A DNA stretch of 64,000 nucleotides from Amycolatopsis rifamycinica (GTDB taxonomy: Bacteria > Actinomycetota > Actinomycetes > Mycobacteriales > Pseudonocardiaceae). The position numbers and the translations under genes were made by a program. The notes beneath the pieces are model-generated. The model did not search any database, had not been told where the DNA came from, and saw nothing but the letters and a program-made list of their open reading frames with translations. Shown here piece after piece: positions 57,119-64,000 of the stretch. The stretch covers positions 186,001-250,000 of the forward strand of contig NZ_JMQI01000068.1 of the NCBI RefSeq assembly GCF_000695625.1, written 5' to 3'. The stretch's first letter is position 1. Every line of letters begins with the position of its first letter.

Positions 57119-58963
57119 GTGACTTCTCCACGACCGCAGAGCCGCGTGCGTGCTCCCGAGCTGCGCGGCGACGTCTGGCTGAACACCGGCGGCCGCCCGC
57201 TCACCCTCGCCGAGCTGCGCGGACGCATCGTCCTGCTGGACTTCTGGACCAGCGGCTGCATCAACTGCCTGCACGTGCTCGACGAGCTGCGCCCGCTGGA
57301 AGCGGAGTTCGCGGACGTGCTGGTCACCATCGGTGTCCACTCGCCGAAGTTCCTGCACGAGGGCGAGCGCGCCTCGATCGAAGCCGCGGTCCGGCGGTAC
57401 GAGGTGCACCACCCGGTGGTCAACGACCCCAAGATGGAGCTGTGGTCGCAGTACGCGGTCCGCGCGTGGCCGACACTGGTCGTCGTCGACCCCGAGGGGT
57501 ACGTCGTGCACGTCGCCGCGGGCGAAGGGCACGAAGAGGCGCTTCGCCGCGTCATCGCGGATCTCGTGAAGAAGCACGAGGCGAAGGGGACGCTGCGACG
57601 CGGCGGCAGCCCGTACGTGCCCGTCGAAGAGCAGCCCGGCGAGCTGCGGTTCCCGAGCAAGGCCGTCGCCACCGCCGAGGGCCGTGTCCTGGTCGCCGAC
57701 ACCGGGCACCACGCGATCGTCGAGTTCGCCTCGGACGGTGAAACCGTCATCCGCCGCTTCGGCAGCGGCGCCCGCGGAGGCCAGGACGGCCCGTTCGACA
57801 TCGCGACCTTCACCGAGCCGTCGGGCATCGCGCTCCTGCCGTACGACATCGCCGAGCGCGTCGGCTACCACGCCGTCGTCGCCGACACGGCCGGGCACCG
57901 GCTGCGCGGCCTCGACCTGATCACCGGCGAAGTGACGACGGTCGCCGGCACCGGCGCGCAGTGGCGCAGCGGATCGGACTCCGGCAAAGCCGTCGGGGTC
58001 GACCTCACGAGCCCGTGGGACGTTGCCTGGTGGGGCCCGGCCGGTGGGGTGGTCGTCGCCATGGCGGGCAACCACACGCTGAGCGTGTTCGACCCGGTCG
58101 GCGGCACGATCCGCCGCTTCGCCGGCACGACCGTCGAAGGCCTTCGCGACGGCGACGTCGGCGAAGCGTTCTTCGCGCAGACGTCCGGCCTGGCCGTGGA
58201 GGGCGACAAGCTGTGGCTCGTCGACGCGGAGACGTCGGCGCTGCGCTCGATCGAGCCCGACGGCGAGTCGTTCACCGTGCACACGGCGATCGGCGTCGAC
58301 CTGTTTTCGTTCGGCCACACCGACGGCCCGGCCGACCAGGCGCTGCTCCAGCACCCGCTGGGCCTCGCGGTGCTGCCCGGCGACAAGATCGCGATCGCCG
58401 ACACCTACAACGGCGCGGTCCGCCGCTTCGACGTCTTCACCCGCCAGGTGAGCACGATCGCCACCGGCCTCGCCGAGCCCCAGGGCCTGCTGCTGCACGA
58501 CGGCGAGCTGCTGGTCGTCGAGTCCGCGGGCAACCGGCTCGGCCCGATCCCGGCCGCCGAGCCGACGCTCGTCACCGGCGACGCGCACGCCGTGCGCCGC
58601 CCGCCGACCGTGCTCGCCCCGGGCGAGATCGATTTTTCGGTGGTGTTCACGGCACCGCCCGGCGAGAAGCTGGACGACCGCTTCGGCCCGTCGACGCGGC
58701 TGGAGATCAGCGCGTCGCCGCCGTCGCTGCTGGCCGACGGCGGCGGGACGGGCACGGACCTGAACCGCAAGATCCGGCTCGCGCCGGGCGTGCCGGAGGG
58801 CGTGCTGCAGGTCGTCGCCCAGGCCGCGAGCTGCGATGACGGCGGCGACCACCCGGCGTGCCGCATCACCCGGCAGGACTGGGGCGTCCCGGTGCGGATC
58901 GAGGACGGCGGGGCCGGCGAACTGAGCCTGGTCATGGCCGGTGAACCCCGGACCGGCGGGTAA
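57119..58963 (+). CDS. Thioredoxin-like / NHL-repeat protein (NHLRC2-like)
   Basis: 614-aa cytosolic protein with three parts: a thioredoxin-like domain (about 1-150) with the redox motif WTSGCINCLH (CxxC near residue 48), a six-bladed NHL beta-propeller (about 165-490; VADTGHHAIVEF, IADTYNGAVRRFD), and a C-terminal beta domain (about 500-614). The same order is found in human NHLRC2. Role in bacteria unknown, perhaps redox-dependent protein folding. GTG 57119. The stop codon forms part of the -10 box of the next gene. Confidence 0.88.
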   Translation: MTSPRPQSRVRAPELRGDVWLNTGGRPLTLAELRGRIVLLDFWTSGCINCLHVLDELRPLEAEFADVLVTIGVHSPKFLHEGERASIEAAVRRYEVHHPVVNDPKMELWSQYAVRAWPTLVVVDPEGYVVHVAAGEGHEEALRRVIADLVKKHEAKGTLRRGGSPYVPVEEQPGELRFPSKAVATAEGRVLVADTGHHAIVEFASDGETVIRRFGSGARGGQDGPFDIATFTEPSGIALLPYDIAERVGYHAVVADTAGHRLRGLDLITGEVTTVAGTGAQWRSGSDSGKAVGVDLTSPWDVAWWGPAGGVVVAMAGNHTLSVFDPVGGTIRRFAGTTVEGLRDGDVGEAFFAQTSGLAVEGDKLWLVDAETSALRSIEPDGESFTVHTAIGVDLFSFGHTDGPADQALLQHPLGLAVLPGDKIAIADTYNGAVRRFDVFTRQVSTIATGLAEPQGLLLHDGELLVVESAGNRLGPIPAAEPTLVTGDAHAVRRPPTVLAPGEIDFSVVFTAPPGEKLDDRFGPSTRLEISASPPSLLADGGGTGTDLNRKIRLAPGVPEGVLQVVAQAASCDDGGDHPACRITRQDWGVPVRIEDGGAGELSLVMAGEPRTGG

Positions 58964-58973
58964 CATGCAGGCC

Positions 58974-59297
58974 GTGTCTGACGGGCCGAAACTCGAAATC
59001 CAGATGCTGCACGACCGGGTACTCGTGCGGCTGTCGCCGGAAGAGGGAGAGCGCCGCAGCAGCGGCGGCATCGTGATCCCCGCAACGGCGCAGGTAGCGC
59101 GCCGGCTCGCCTGGGGTGATGTACTGGGCGTAGGCAATAGTGTGCGCAACGTCAAGATCGGCGACCGCGTGCTCTTCAACCCGGAAGATCAGCTCGAGGT
59201 CGAGATCCAGGGCGAGGGGCACCTGGTGATGCGCGAACGCGACATCCACGCGGTGGCGACCGAGCGAACCGAGCACGGGACGGGGCTCTACCTGTAG
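58974..59297 (+). CDS. GroES-like co-chaperonin family protein
   Basis: 107-aa protein of the Cpn10 fold: MLHDRVLVRLSPEEGERRSS (residues 10-29), GGIVIPATAQ, KIGDRVLFNPEDQLEVEIQG and a final VMRERDIHAV. The mobile-loop region GERRSSGGIVIP that contacts GroEL is retained. The N-terminus is longer than that of GroES and the protein is not next to groEL, so it is a second, divergent co-chaperonin. The GTG at 58974 is leaderless: TAACAT (58961-58966) stands 7 nt upstream and shares the stop codon of the preceding gene. Confidence 0.85.
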   Translation: MSDGPKLEIQMLHDRVLVRLSPEEGERRSSGGIVIPATAQVARRLAWGDVLGVGNSVRNVKIGDRVLFNPEDQLEVEIQGEGHLVMRERDIHAVATERTEHGTGLYL

Positions 59298-59321
59298 GCC
59301 GGTCCCGCGAAAGGCAGGCGC

Positions 59322-61718
59322 GTGGCAGACGAAGAGGGACGCGAGGGCGCGGAAACGCTCGAAGCCGAGCCCCAACCGGTCGACGCGACGGCCGCCGAGG
59401 TGTGGCCGGACGCCAAGCGGGAGCTGCCGGCACCGGAGCCGCCTGCCGTGGCCGGGCCTGCGCGGGCCGCCGGGCCCGCGGGCGTGGTGCCGGAGCCGTC
59501 CGCGCCCGCTGAGCCGCCTGCCGTGGCCGGGCTTGCGAGCGTGCTGGGGCCGCCCGCTGAGCCGCCTGTCGTGGCCGGGCTTGCGAGCGTGCTGGGGCCG
59601 CCCGCTGAGCCGCCTGTCGTGGCGGGGCTTGCGAGTGTGCCGGAGCCGTCCGCCCAGCGGCCAGCCGTGGCCGGGGCCGCCGGGCCCGCGGGCGTGGTGC
59701 CGGGACCGCCCACGTCCGCCGAGCCGCCTGTCGTGGCCGGGTCTGTCGAGCCCGCGCCCGCCGAGCATGCGTCGTCCGCCGAGGCGATTGGTGATGTGGC
59801 GCCCGAGTGGCCCTCGGCCGCCGAGCCGCCGGCCGAAACTGGGGCTGGCGCCGAGGCGCCGACCGAAGTCGTGCCGGCGTGGCCTCCGGTGGTTGCCGCG
59901 CCGCCGGCCGGCGCTACCGGCGCCACCGGTGATCTCTTCTCCGATGATCTGCTCGGCGAGCTCCTCGAAACCCCCGCGCCGCCGCCGGCTGCGGAGACTC
60001 CGGCTCGGAAGCTGCGCAGGGGCGTGGCTCTGACCATGATGGCCATCGGGCTCGCCCTCGGCCTCTTCGTCATCCTCTACGCCATCGATCTCGCCGTCAG
60101 TGCCGGGGATGTGCCGCGCGGGGTGACCGTGGCCGGCATCGACGTCGGTGGGCTGAGCCACGCCGAGGCCGAAGCCAAGCTGCGGAAAGAGCTCGAGCCG
60201 CGGCTGATCCGGCCCGTCGCCGTCCACGGCGGGGATGTGCAGGCCGAACTTGTGCCCTCGCAGTCCGGGCTTGGGCTCGACTGGCCGAACACCCTCGGGC
60301 TCGCCGGGCACCAGCCGCTCAGCCCGATCACGCGGATCATGTCCTTCTTCACCAGCCGGGAGGTCGGGGTGGCCACGCGCACCGACCAGAACCGGATCGC
60401 GGAAGCCGTCCGCGAGCTGGCCGAGGGCAAGCTGAACCACCCCGCCACCGAAGGCTCGGTCGGGTTCACCCCAATCGAGGGCAGCGACGGCGGTGTCACC
60501 GCCCACCCGATCCTGCCGCGGCAGGGCCAGCAGCTGACCGATCTGGCCGGCGCCGTGCACACCGTCACCGACCACTGGCTCGACCCCGGCGGGGTCAAGC
60601 TGGCCATGGCGATCACGCCCGTGCGGGCCACCGCCGCCGGGGTGCAGGCCGCCTGTCAGCAGATCGTCGTGCCCGCCGTCGCCAAGCCCGTCGTCGTGCA
60701 CGGCGAAGGCAAGGACGTTCCGCTGAAGCCCGTCACGATCGCGTCCGCCTTCCGGTTCGCCGCCGTCGAGGGCGGGGCCGTCGAGGTCCGCATCGACCAG
60801 GGCAAACTGCAGGCCGCCCTCAAGGACCCGCTCGCCGGCACCGAGACCGACGGCAAGGACGCCCAGATCGTCTTCACCGGCGACCAGCCGACGGTCGAGC
60901 CCTCCGAGGACGCCCGCAAGGTGGACTGGGAGAAGACCTTCCTTCCCCTGATCGACGTGCTGAAGAAGACCGACGGGCGCGACCTGCCCGTCGTCTACAG
61001 CACGTCGACACCCAGCGTGACCACGGACGCCGCCAACGCGCTCGGCATCAAGGAGGTCATCGGCGAGTTCACCACCGGCGGCCTCACCGGCCCGGCCGAG
61101 ACGAACAACCGGACGCTCGCCGCCCGCGTCTCCGGCACGATCGTCAAGCCCGGCGAGACGTTCAGCCTCGGCGCCCGCTCCGGCCCGCGCACCGCGGGCA
61201 GCGGTTACGTGCCCGCCCCGGTCGACGAGGACGGCACCGGCCCGGAAGTGGTCGGCGGCGGCGTCTCCCAGCTGGCGTCCACTTTGTACAACGCCGCCTA
61301 CCTCGCCGGCCTGGCCGACGCCGGCCACCTGGAGCACGACCGGTACCTCGACCGCTACCCCGCCGGCCGCGACGCCAAGGCCGTCAACGCCGACGGCAGC
61401 CCGGCCGAGCTCAAGCTGACCAACGACGCCGCGACCGGCGTCGCCATCCAGGCCTCCGTCTCCGGCGGCTCGGTGACCGTCCGGATCTGGGGTACCCGCC
61501 ACTTCCGCGTCGAGGGCCAGACCGGCGCGCAGACGCCCGGCGAGCCGCCACCGATCCAGTTCGGCTCGGGTGGTGCCGGCTCGTGCCGGCCCTCGATCGG
61601 TTCGTCCGGCTTCAGCGTCACCGACACGCGCGTGCTCTACGACCTCACGAGCGGCGCCGAGCTCCGGCGGACGTCGCACACGGCGACCTACGGTCCGCGC
61701 CCGACCGTGCTCTGTTGA
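59322..61718 (+). CDS. VanW family protein with Pro/Ala-rich cytoplasmic repeats
   Basis: 798-aa bitopic membrane protein. Residues 1-225 are Pro/Ala/Glu-rich and repetitive; one membrane helix follows (about 228-250, VALTMMAIGLALGLFVILYA). Outside the cell lie two peptidoglycan-binding-like domains (PF12229 type, about 265-520; GVTVAGIDVGGLSHAEAEAK) and a VanW domain (about 570-740) with KPGETFSLGARSGPRTAG and GGGVSQLASTLYNAAYLAG. VanW proteins are linked to cell-wall metabolism; the reaction is unknown. GTG 59322 after GAAAGGCAG. It follows the GroES-like gene by 24 bp. Confidence 0.88.
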   Translation: MADEEGREGAETLEAEPQPVDATAAEVWPDAKRELPAPEPPAVAGPARAAGPAGVVPEPSAPAEPPAVAGLASVLGPPAEPPVVAGLASVLGPPAEPPVVAGLASVPEPSAQRPAVAGAAGPAGVVPGPPTSAEPPVVAGSVEPAPAEHASSAEAIGDVAPEWPSAAEPPAETGAGAEAPTEVVPAWPPVVAAPPAGATGATGDLFSDDLLGELLETPAPPPAAETPARKLRRGVALTMMAIGLALGLFVILYAIDLAVSAGDVPRGVTVAGIDVGGLSHAEAEAKLRKELEPRLIRPVAVHGGDVQAELVPSQSGLGLDWPNTLGLAGHQPLSPITRIMSFFTSREVGVATRTDQNRIAEAVRELAEGKLNHPATEGSVGFTPIEGSDGGVTAHPILPRQGQQLTDLAGAVHTVTDHWLDPGGVKLAMAITPVRATAAGVQAACQQIVVPAVAKPVVVHGEGKDVPLKPVTIASAFRFAAVEGGAVEVRIDQGKLQAALKDPLAGTETDGKDAQIVFTGDQPTVEPSEDARKVDWEKTFLPLIDVLKKTDGRDLPVVYSTSTPSVTTDAANALGIKEVIGEFTTGGLTGPAETNNRTLAARVSGTIVKPGETFSLGARSGPRTAGSGYVPAPVDEDGTGPEVVGGGVSQLASTLYNAAYLAGLADAGHLEHDRYLDRYPAGRDAKAVNADGSPAELKLTNDAATGVAIQASVSGGSVTVRIWGTRHFRVEGQTGAQTPGEPPPIQFGSGGAGSCRPSIGSSGFSVTDTRVLYDLTSGAELRRTSHTATYGPRPTVLC
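59508..59651 (+). repeat. 48-bp tandem repeat in the VanW gene
   Basis: Three consecutive 48-bp units starting at 59508, 59556 and 59604, the first two nearly identical and the third diverging at its end. Each encodes 16 residues of the form AEPPVVAGLASVLGPP. A second shorter motif, GCCGCCGGGCCCGCGG, appears on both sides (about 59468 and 59676). The array probably varies in copy number between strains. Confidence 0.85.
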
Positions 61719-61722
61719 GTTG

Positions 61723-62430
61723 TCAGCGAAGGACCATGCACCCCGCCTCCTCGAAGTCACGCAGCCACGCCGGCTCCCGCAGCCGCTTGTTCCACCGCAG
61801 ATCCAGTTTGTCCAGTTTGGACAGCTGAGCCAGCGAATCCGGCAACGTCGTCAACAAGTTCTCGCGCAGGTCGAGCTGACGCAGCTCACTCAGCAGGCCG
61901 ATCGACGACGGCAGCGACGTCAGCCGGTTGCCCCGCAGGTGCAGCTCCCGCAACGCGCTCAGTGCCCCGATCGACTCGGGCAGCGCGGTCAGCTCGTTGC
62001 GGTACAGCCGGAGTTCGCGCAGCGCCGCGAACCCCGACAGGTCCGGTGGCAACGACGTGAGCCGGTTGTCCGTGCACCCCAGGTACCGCAGCTTGCCCAG
62101 CCGGCACCAGGCGGCCGGGAACTTCGTCAGCCGGTTGTCGCTGATGTACAGGTACTCGGTGAGCCCGGCCAGTTCGCCCAGTTCGTCCGGCAGCGAGTCG
62201 AACCGGTTGTGGGCCAGGTCGAGCGTGTGCAGTGACGTCAGCGCCGAGATCCCCGGCGGCAGCGTGGAAATCCGGTTCGCCGCCAGGTTCAGCACGCGCA
62301 GCCCGGTCAGCGACCACAGCGACCCGGGCACGTCCGAGATCGAGTTCTTGTACAGGTCGAGCCGCGTGACGCCGGACGGCAGCGAGGGCACCGACGTCAG
62401 CCCCTGGTCGCTCAGATCGAGTGACGTCAC
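61723..62430 (-). CDS. Leucine-rich repeat protein
   Basis: 235-aa protein made almost wholly of about nine LRR units of 22-23 residues with the plant/bacterial pattern LxxLDLxxNxLxxLPxxI (for example LRVLNLAANRISTLPPGI, LRELHLRGNRLTSLPSSI). There is no signal peptide or membrane helix, so it acts in the cytosol as a binding scaffold. The GTG at 62430 follows GGAGGGG and overlaps the stop of the XRE regulator gene (GTGA), an uncommon coupling of an LRR protein to a transcription factor. Confidence 0.88.
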   Translation of the reverse strand: MTSLDLSDQGLTSVPSLPSGVTRLDLYKNSISDVPGSLWSLTGLRVLNLAANRISTLPPGISALTSLHTLDLAHNRFDSLPDELGELAGLTEYLYISDNRLTKFPAAWCRLGKLRYLGCTDNRLTSLPPDLSGFAALRELRLYRNELTALPESIGALSALRELHLRGNRLTSLPSSIGLLSELRQLDLRENLLTTLPDSLAQLSKLDKLDLRWNKRLREPAWLRDFEEAGCMVLR

Positions 62431-63269
62431 GACCCCTCCAGCCGAGTGCGGGGCAGCGACGCCCACGTCGACGCGTCGTCCGGGGTGGACACCTGGATCC
62501 GCAGCCCCGGCGCCTCCGAGACCGCCAGCTCGGTCAGCCGGAAGCGCATCCGGCCCGCCCGCGGGTGCTCGAACTCCCGCAGCCGCGGCCGCGGTTCCGC
62601 CACCTCGTGCCGCGCCCACAGCCCGGCGAACTCGGGGCTCAGCGCGGACAGCCGCCGGATGTCCTCTTCCCAGGACGGATCACCGATGTGCCTGCCGTAT
62701 TCGGCGCGCATCCGCGCGACCATGTGGGGCACCTCCTCGTCGTAGTTCAGCAGGAACCCCCGCGCGTTGGGCTCCGTCACGCAGCACCACAGCAGGTTCT
62801 TGTGCAGGCACGGCAGGCTGTGCCACTCCCGGAACAGGTCCTCGTGCGCCGCGTTCGACACCAGCACGTCGAACCGGCCGTTGACGACCGTGGCGGGCAG
62901 CGGATCGAGCGCGCGCAGCACCTCGCGCACCGCGTCCGGCACCACCTCGGCCGACGACGGCAGCCGCGACGGTGTCAGCTCCGCCAGCCGGTACAGGTGC
63001 TCCCGCTCGGGGTGGTCCATCCGCAGGGTGCGCGCCACCGCGTCGAGCACCTGCGCGCTCGCGTTGATCGGCCGCCCCTGCTCCAGCCACGTGTACCAGG
63101 TGACGCCGACGCCGGCGAGCAGCGCGACCTCCTCCCGCCGCAACCCGCTCGTGCGACGGCGGACGCCGGGCGGCAGCCCGACCTCCTCCGGGCCGATCCG
63201 CGCGCGGCACGCCTTGAGGAACTGGCCGAGCTCCTCCCGGCGGCTGGTGTGGACCTGCGTTGACGTCAT
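62427..63269 (-). CDS. XRE family regulator with MmyB-like ligand domain
   Basis: 280-aa transcription factor. The N-terminal Cro/CI helix-turn-helix (about residues 10-80) includes RRTSGLRREEVALLAGVGVT and YTWLEQGRPINAS. The C-terminal PAS-like MmyB domain (about 105-270) has VVNGRFDVLVSNAAHEDLF and the conserved EEVPHMVARMRAEY; in this family it binds fatty-acid-like ligands. The ATG at 63269 is chosen (CACCAT 7 nt upstream). It is divergent from an MFS exporter gene, the usual target in this family, and coupled downstream to the LRR gene. Confidence 0.9.
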   Translation of the reverse strand: MTSTQVHTSRREELGQFLKACRARIGPEEVGLPPGVRRRTSGLRREEVALLAGVGVTWYTWLEQGRPINASAQVLDAVARTLRMDHPEREHLYRLAELTPSRLPSSAEVVPDAVREVLRALDPLPATVVNGRFDVLVSNAAHEDLFREWHSLPCLHKNLLWCCVTEPNARGFLLNYDEEVPHMVARMRAEYGRHIGDPSWEEDIRRLSALSPEFAGLWARHEVAEPRPRLREFEHPRAGRMRFRLTELAVSEAPGLRIQVSTPDDASTWASLPRTRLEGS

Positions 63270-63315
63270 GCGGACCATGGTGCCCGAGGGGTCCGACAAT
63301 TTCGGGCCAAGCAGG

Positions 63316-63332
63316 TGCTGCCGGTACCAGCA
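63316..63332. promoter_or_regulatory. Inverted repeat between XRE regulator and MFS genes
   Basis: TGCTG and CAGCA with 7 nt between, inside the 111-bp divergent region. A candidate operator for the XRE/MmyB regulator acting on the MFS gene. Confidence 0.45.
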
Positions 63333-63380
63333 TCCCCAGGCTCTCTCCGCCCACGGCGGAAGAACTCCAAGGTCAGCAGC

Positions 63381-64000
63381 ATGACTCTGACCACCTCTGC
63401 CCCGGCCATCCCGGACCGGGCCGCGCGGCCGTGGTTGATGCTGGCCGTCCTGCTGCTCGGCCAGTTCATGGCGCTGCTCGACGTCACCGTCGTCAACGTC
63501 GCCATGACCGACATCCGCACCGACCTGCACGCGTCCGGCGCCGCGCTGCAGCTCGTCGTCTCCGGCTACACCGTGGGCTACGCGATGCTCCTGATCACCG
63601 GCGCCCGCCTCGGCGAGCTCTTCGGGCGGCGACGGCTGTTCGTCACCGGCGTCTTCGTCTTCACGGCCTGCTCGCTGCTCTGCGGGTTCGCGCCGGACCC
63701 GGCCACGCTGATCGTCGCGCGGATCGCACAGGGCGCCGGGGCCGCGCTGATGATGCCGCAGGTCATCAGCGTCATCCAGGCGCAGTTCAGCGGTCCCGCG
63801 CGGGCCAAGGCGCTCAGCGCGTACACCGCGGTCATCTCGGTCGCGTTCGTGTCCGGCCAGGTCCTCGGCGGGGTGCTGGTCGGTGCCGACCTCTTCGGGG
63901 CGGGCTGGCGGCCGATCTTCCTGGTCAACGTGCCGATCGGGGTGCTCGTGGCCGTGCTCGCCCTGCGTCTGGTCCCCGGCGTCGCGGCGAAGGCGGGCCG
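63381..64000 (+). CDS. MFS transporter, DHA2 family (3' end cut by window edge)
   Basis: 206 codons are visible. The N-terminal helices of a 14-helix drug:H+ antiporter are clear: LLGQFMALLDVTVVNVAM (helix 1), SGYTVGYAMLLITGARLGEL (helix 2, motif A region), GRRRLFVTG, and motif C-like SGQVLGGVL in helix 5. ATG 63381. Exports drugs or metabolites; probably controlled by the divergent XRE/MmyB regulator. Confidence 0.92.
   Translation, partial: MTLTTSAPAIPDRAARPWLMLAVLLLGQFMALLDVTVVNVAMTDIRTDLHASGAALQLVVSGYTVGYAMLLITGARLGELFGRRRLFVTGVFVFTACSLLCGFAPDPATLIVARIAQGAGAALMMPQVISVIQAQFSGPARAKALSAYTAVISVAFVSGQVLGGVLVGADLFGAGWRPIFLVNVPIGVLVAVLALRLVPGVAAKAG

Overview
The window looks like chromosomal DNA of a high-GC actinomycete. 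Pseudonocardiaceae, and Amycolatopsis in particular, is the best guess; this is inferred from gene content and not from a marker gene. Supporting signs are the very high GC codon use, GTP-dependent PEP carboxykinase, F420-type luciferase-like oxidoreductases, a MctP/DUF3311 monocarboxylate carrier, a TipA-type MerR regulator, a mycobacterial-type fadA2/fabG4/htdX locus, many TetR regulators, and many genes that appear to be leaderless (a -10 hexamer 5-7 nt before the start codon and no ribosome binding site). I see no rRNA, tRNA, CRISPR array, transposase or prophage.

Layout. 1-5.5 kb: ABC ATPase (cut by the window edge), TetR-SDR pair, DUF559 nuclease-like protein, NarL-type two-component system. 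5.6-12.1 kb: a same-strand run with two dynamin-like GTPases, a minimal GrpE-like protein, a YqeB-like membrane protein with its TetR regulator, and an acidic Asp-rich repeat protein. 12.3-18.5 kb: pckG with a structured leader, two tandem F420-type oxidoreductases, an ABC ATPase/membrane protein pair, an EndoU-like protein. 18.5-29.1 kb: GNAT, XRE regulator, a DnaA-box-like cluster, secreted S33 peptidase, DUF3311-MctP, ceramidase-like protein, AhpD-like protein, MarR-GNAT fusion, a 49-aa protein, AAA ATPase, TipA-like MerR regulator, DoxX.

29.1-34.7 kb: fadA2 divergent from fabG4-htdX, a TetR regulator and two tandem SCP2-like proteins; similar operators in both divergent regions suggest one fatty-acid/lipid regulon. 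34.8-40.7 kb: SRA-HNH type IV restriction enzyme, FxsA, TetR-quinone reductase pair with twin operators, ABC exporter with its TetR. 40.7-46.7 kb: three-gene 2-oxoacid dehydrogenase operon (E1alpha-E1beta-E2), M20 dipeptidase, TetR. 46.7-51.2 kb: saccharopine-dehydrogenase-like protein, then a poorly characterised operon of circularly permuted ATP-grasp, alpha-E and transglutaminase-like proteins. 51.3-64 kb: polar amino-acid ABC importer, large beta-helical membrane protein, SMI1/KNR4-like protein, NHLRC2-like thioredoxin/NHL protein, GroES-like protein, VanW protein, LRR protein coupled to an XRE regulator, and the start of an MFS exporter.

The most striking non-gene signal is a family of eight copies of an 18-bp palindrome (CACTTTCACGTGAAAGTG, the last base pair lost in one copy) at four places, always hard against gene 3' ends and mostly between convergent genes. 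Its 12-bp core equals the core of the ParB site parS, but the next base on each side is changed. Copies are usually paired or tripled with a small hairpin between them.
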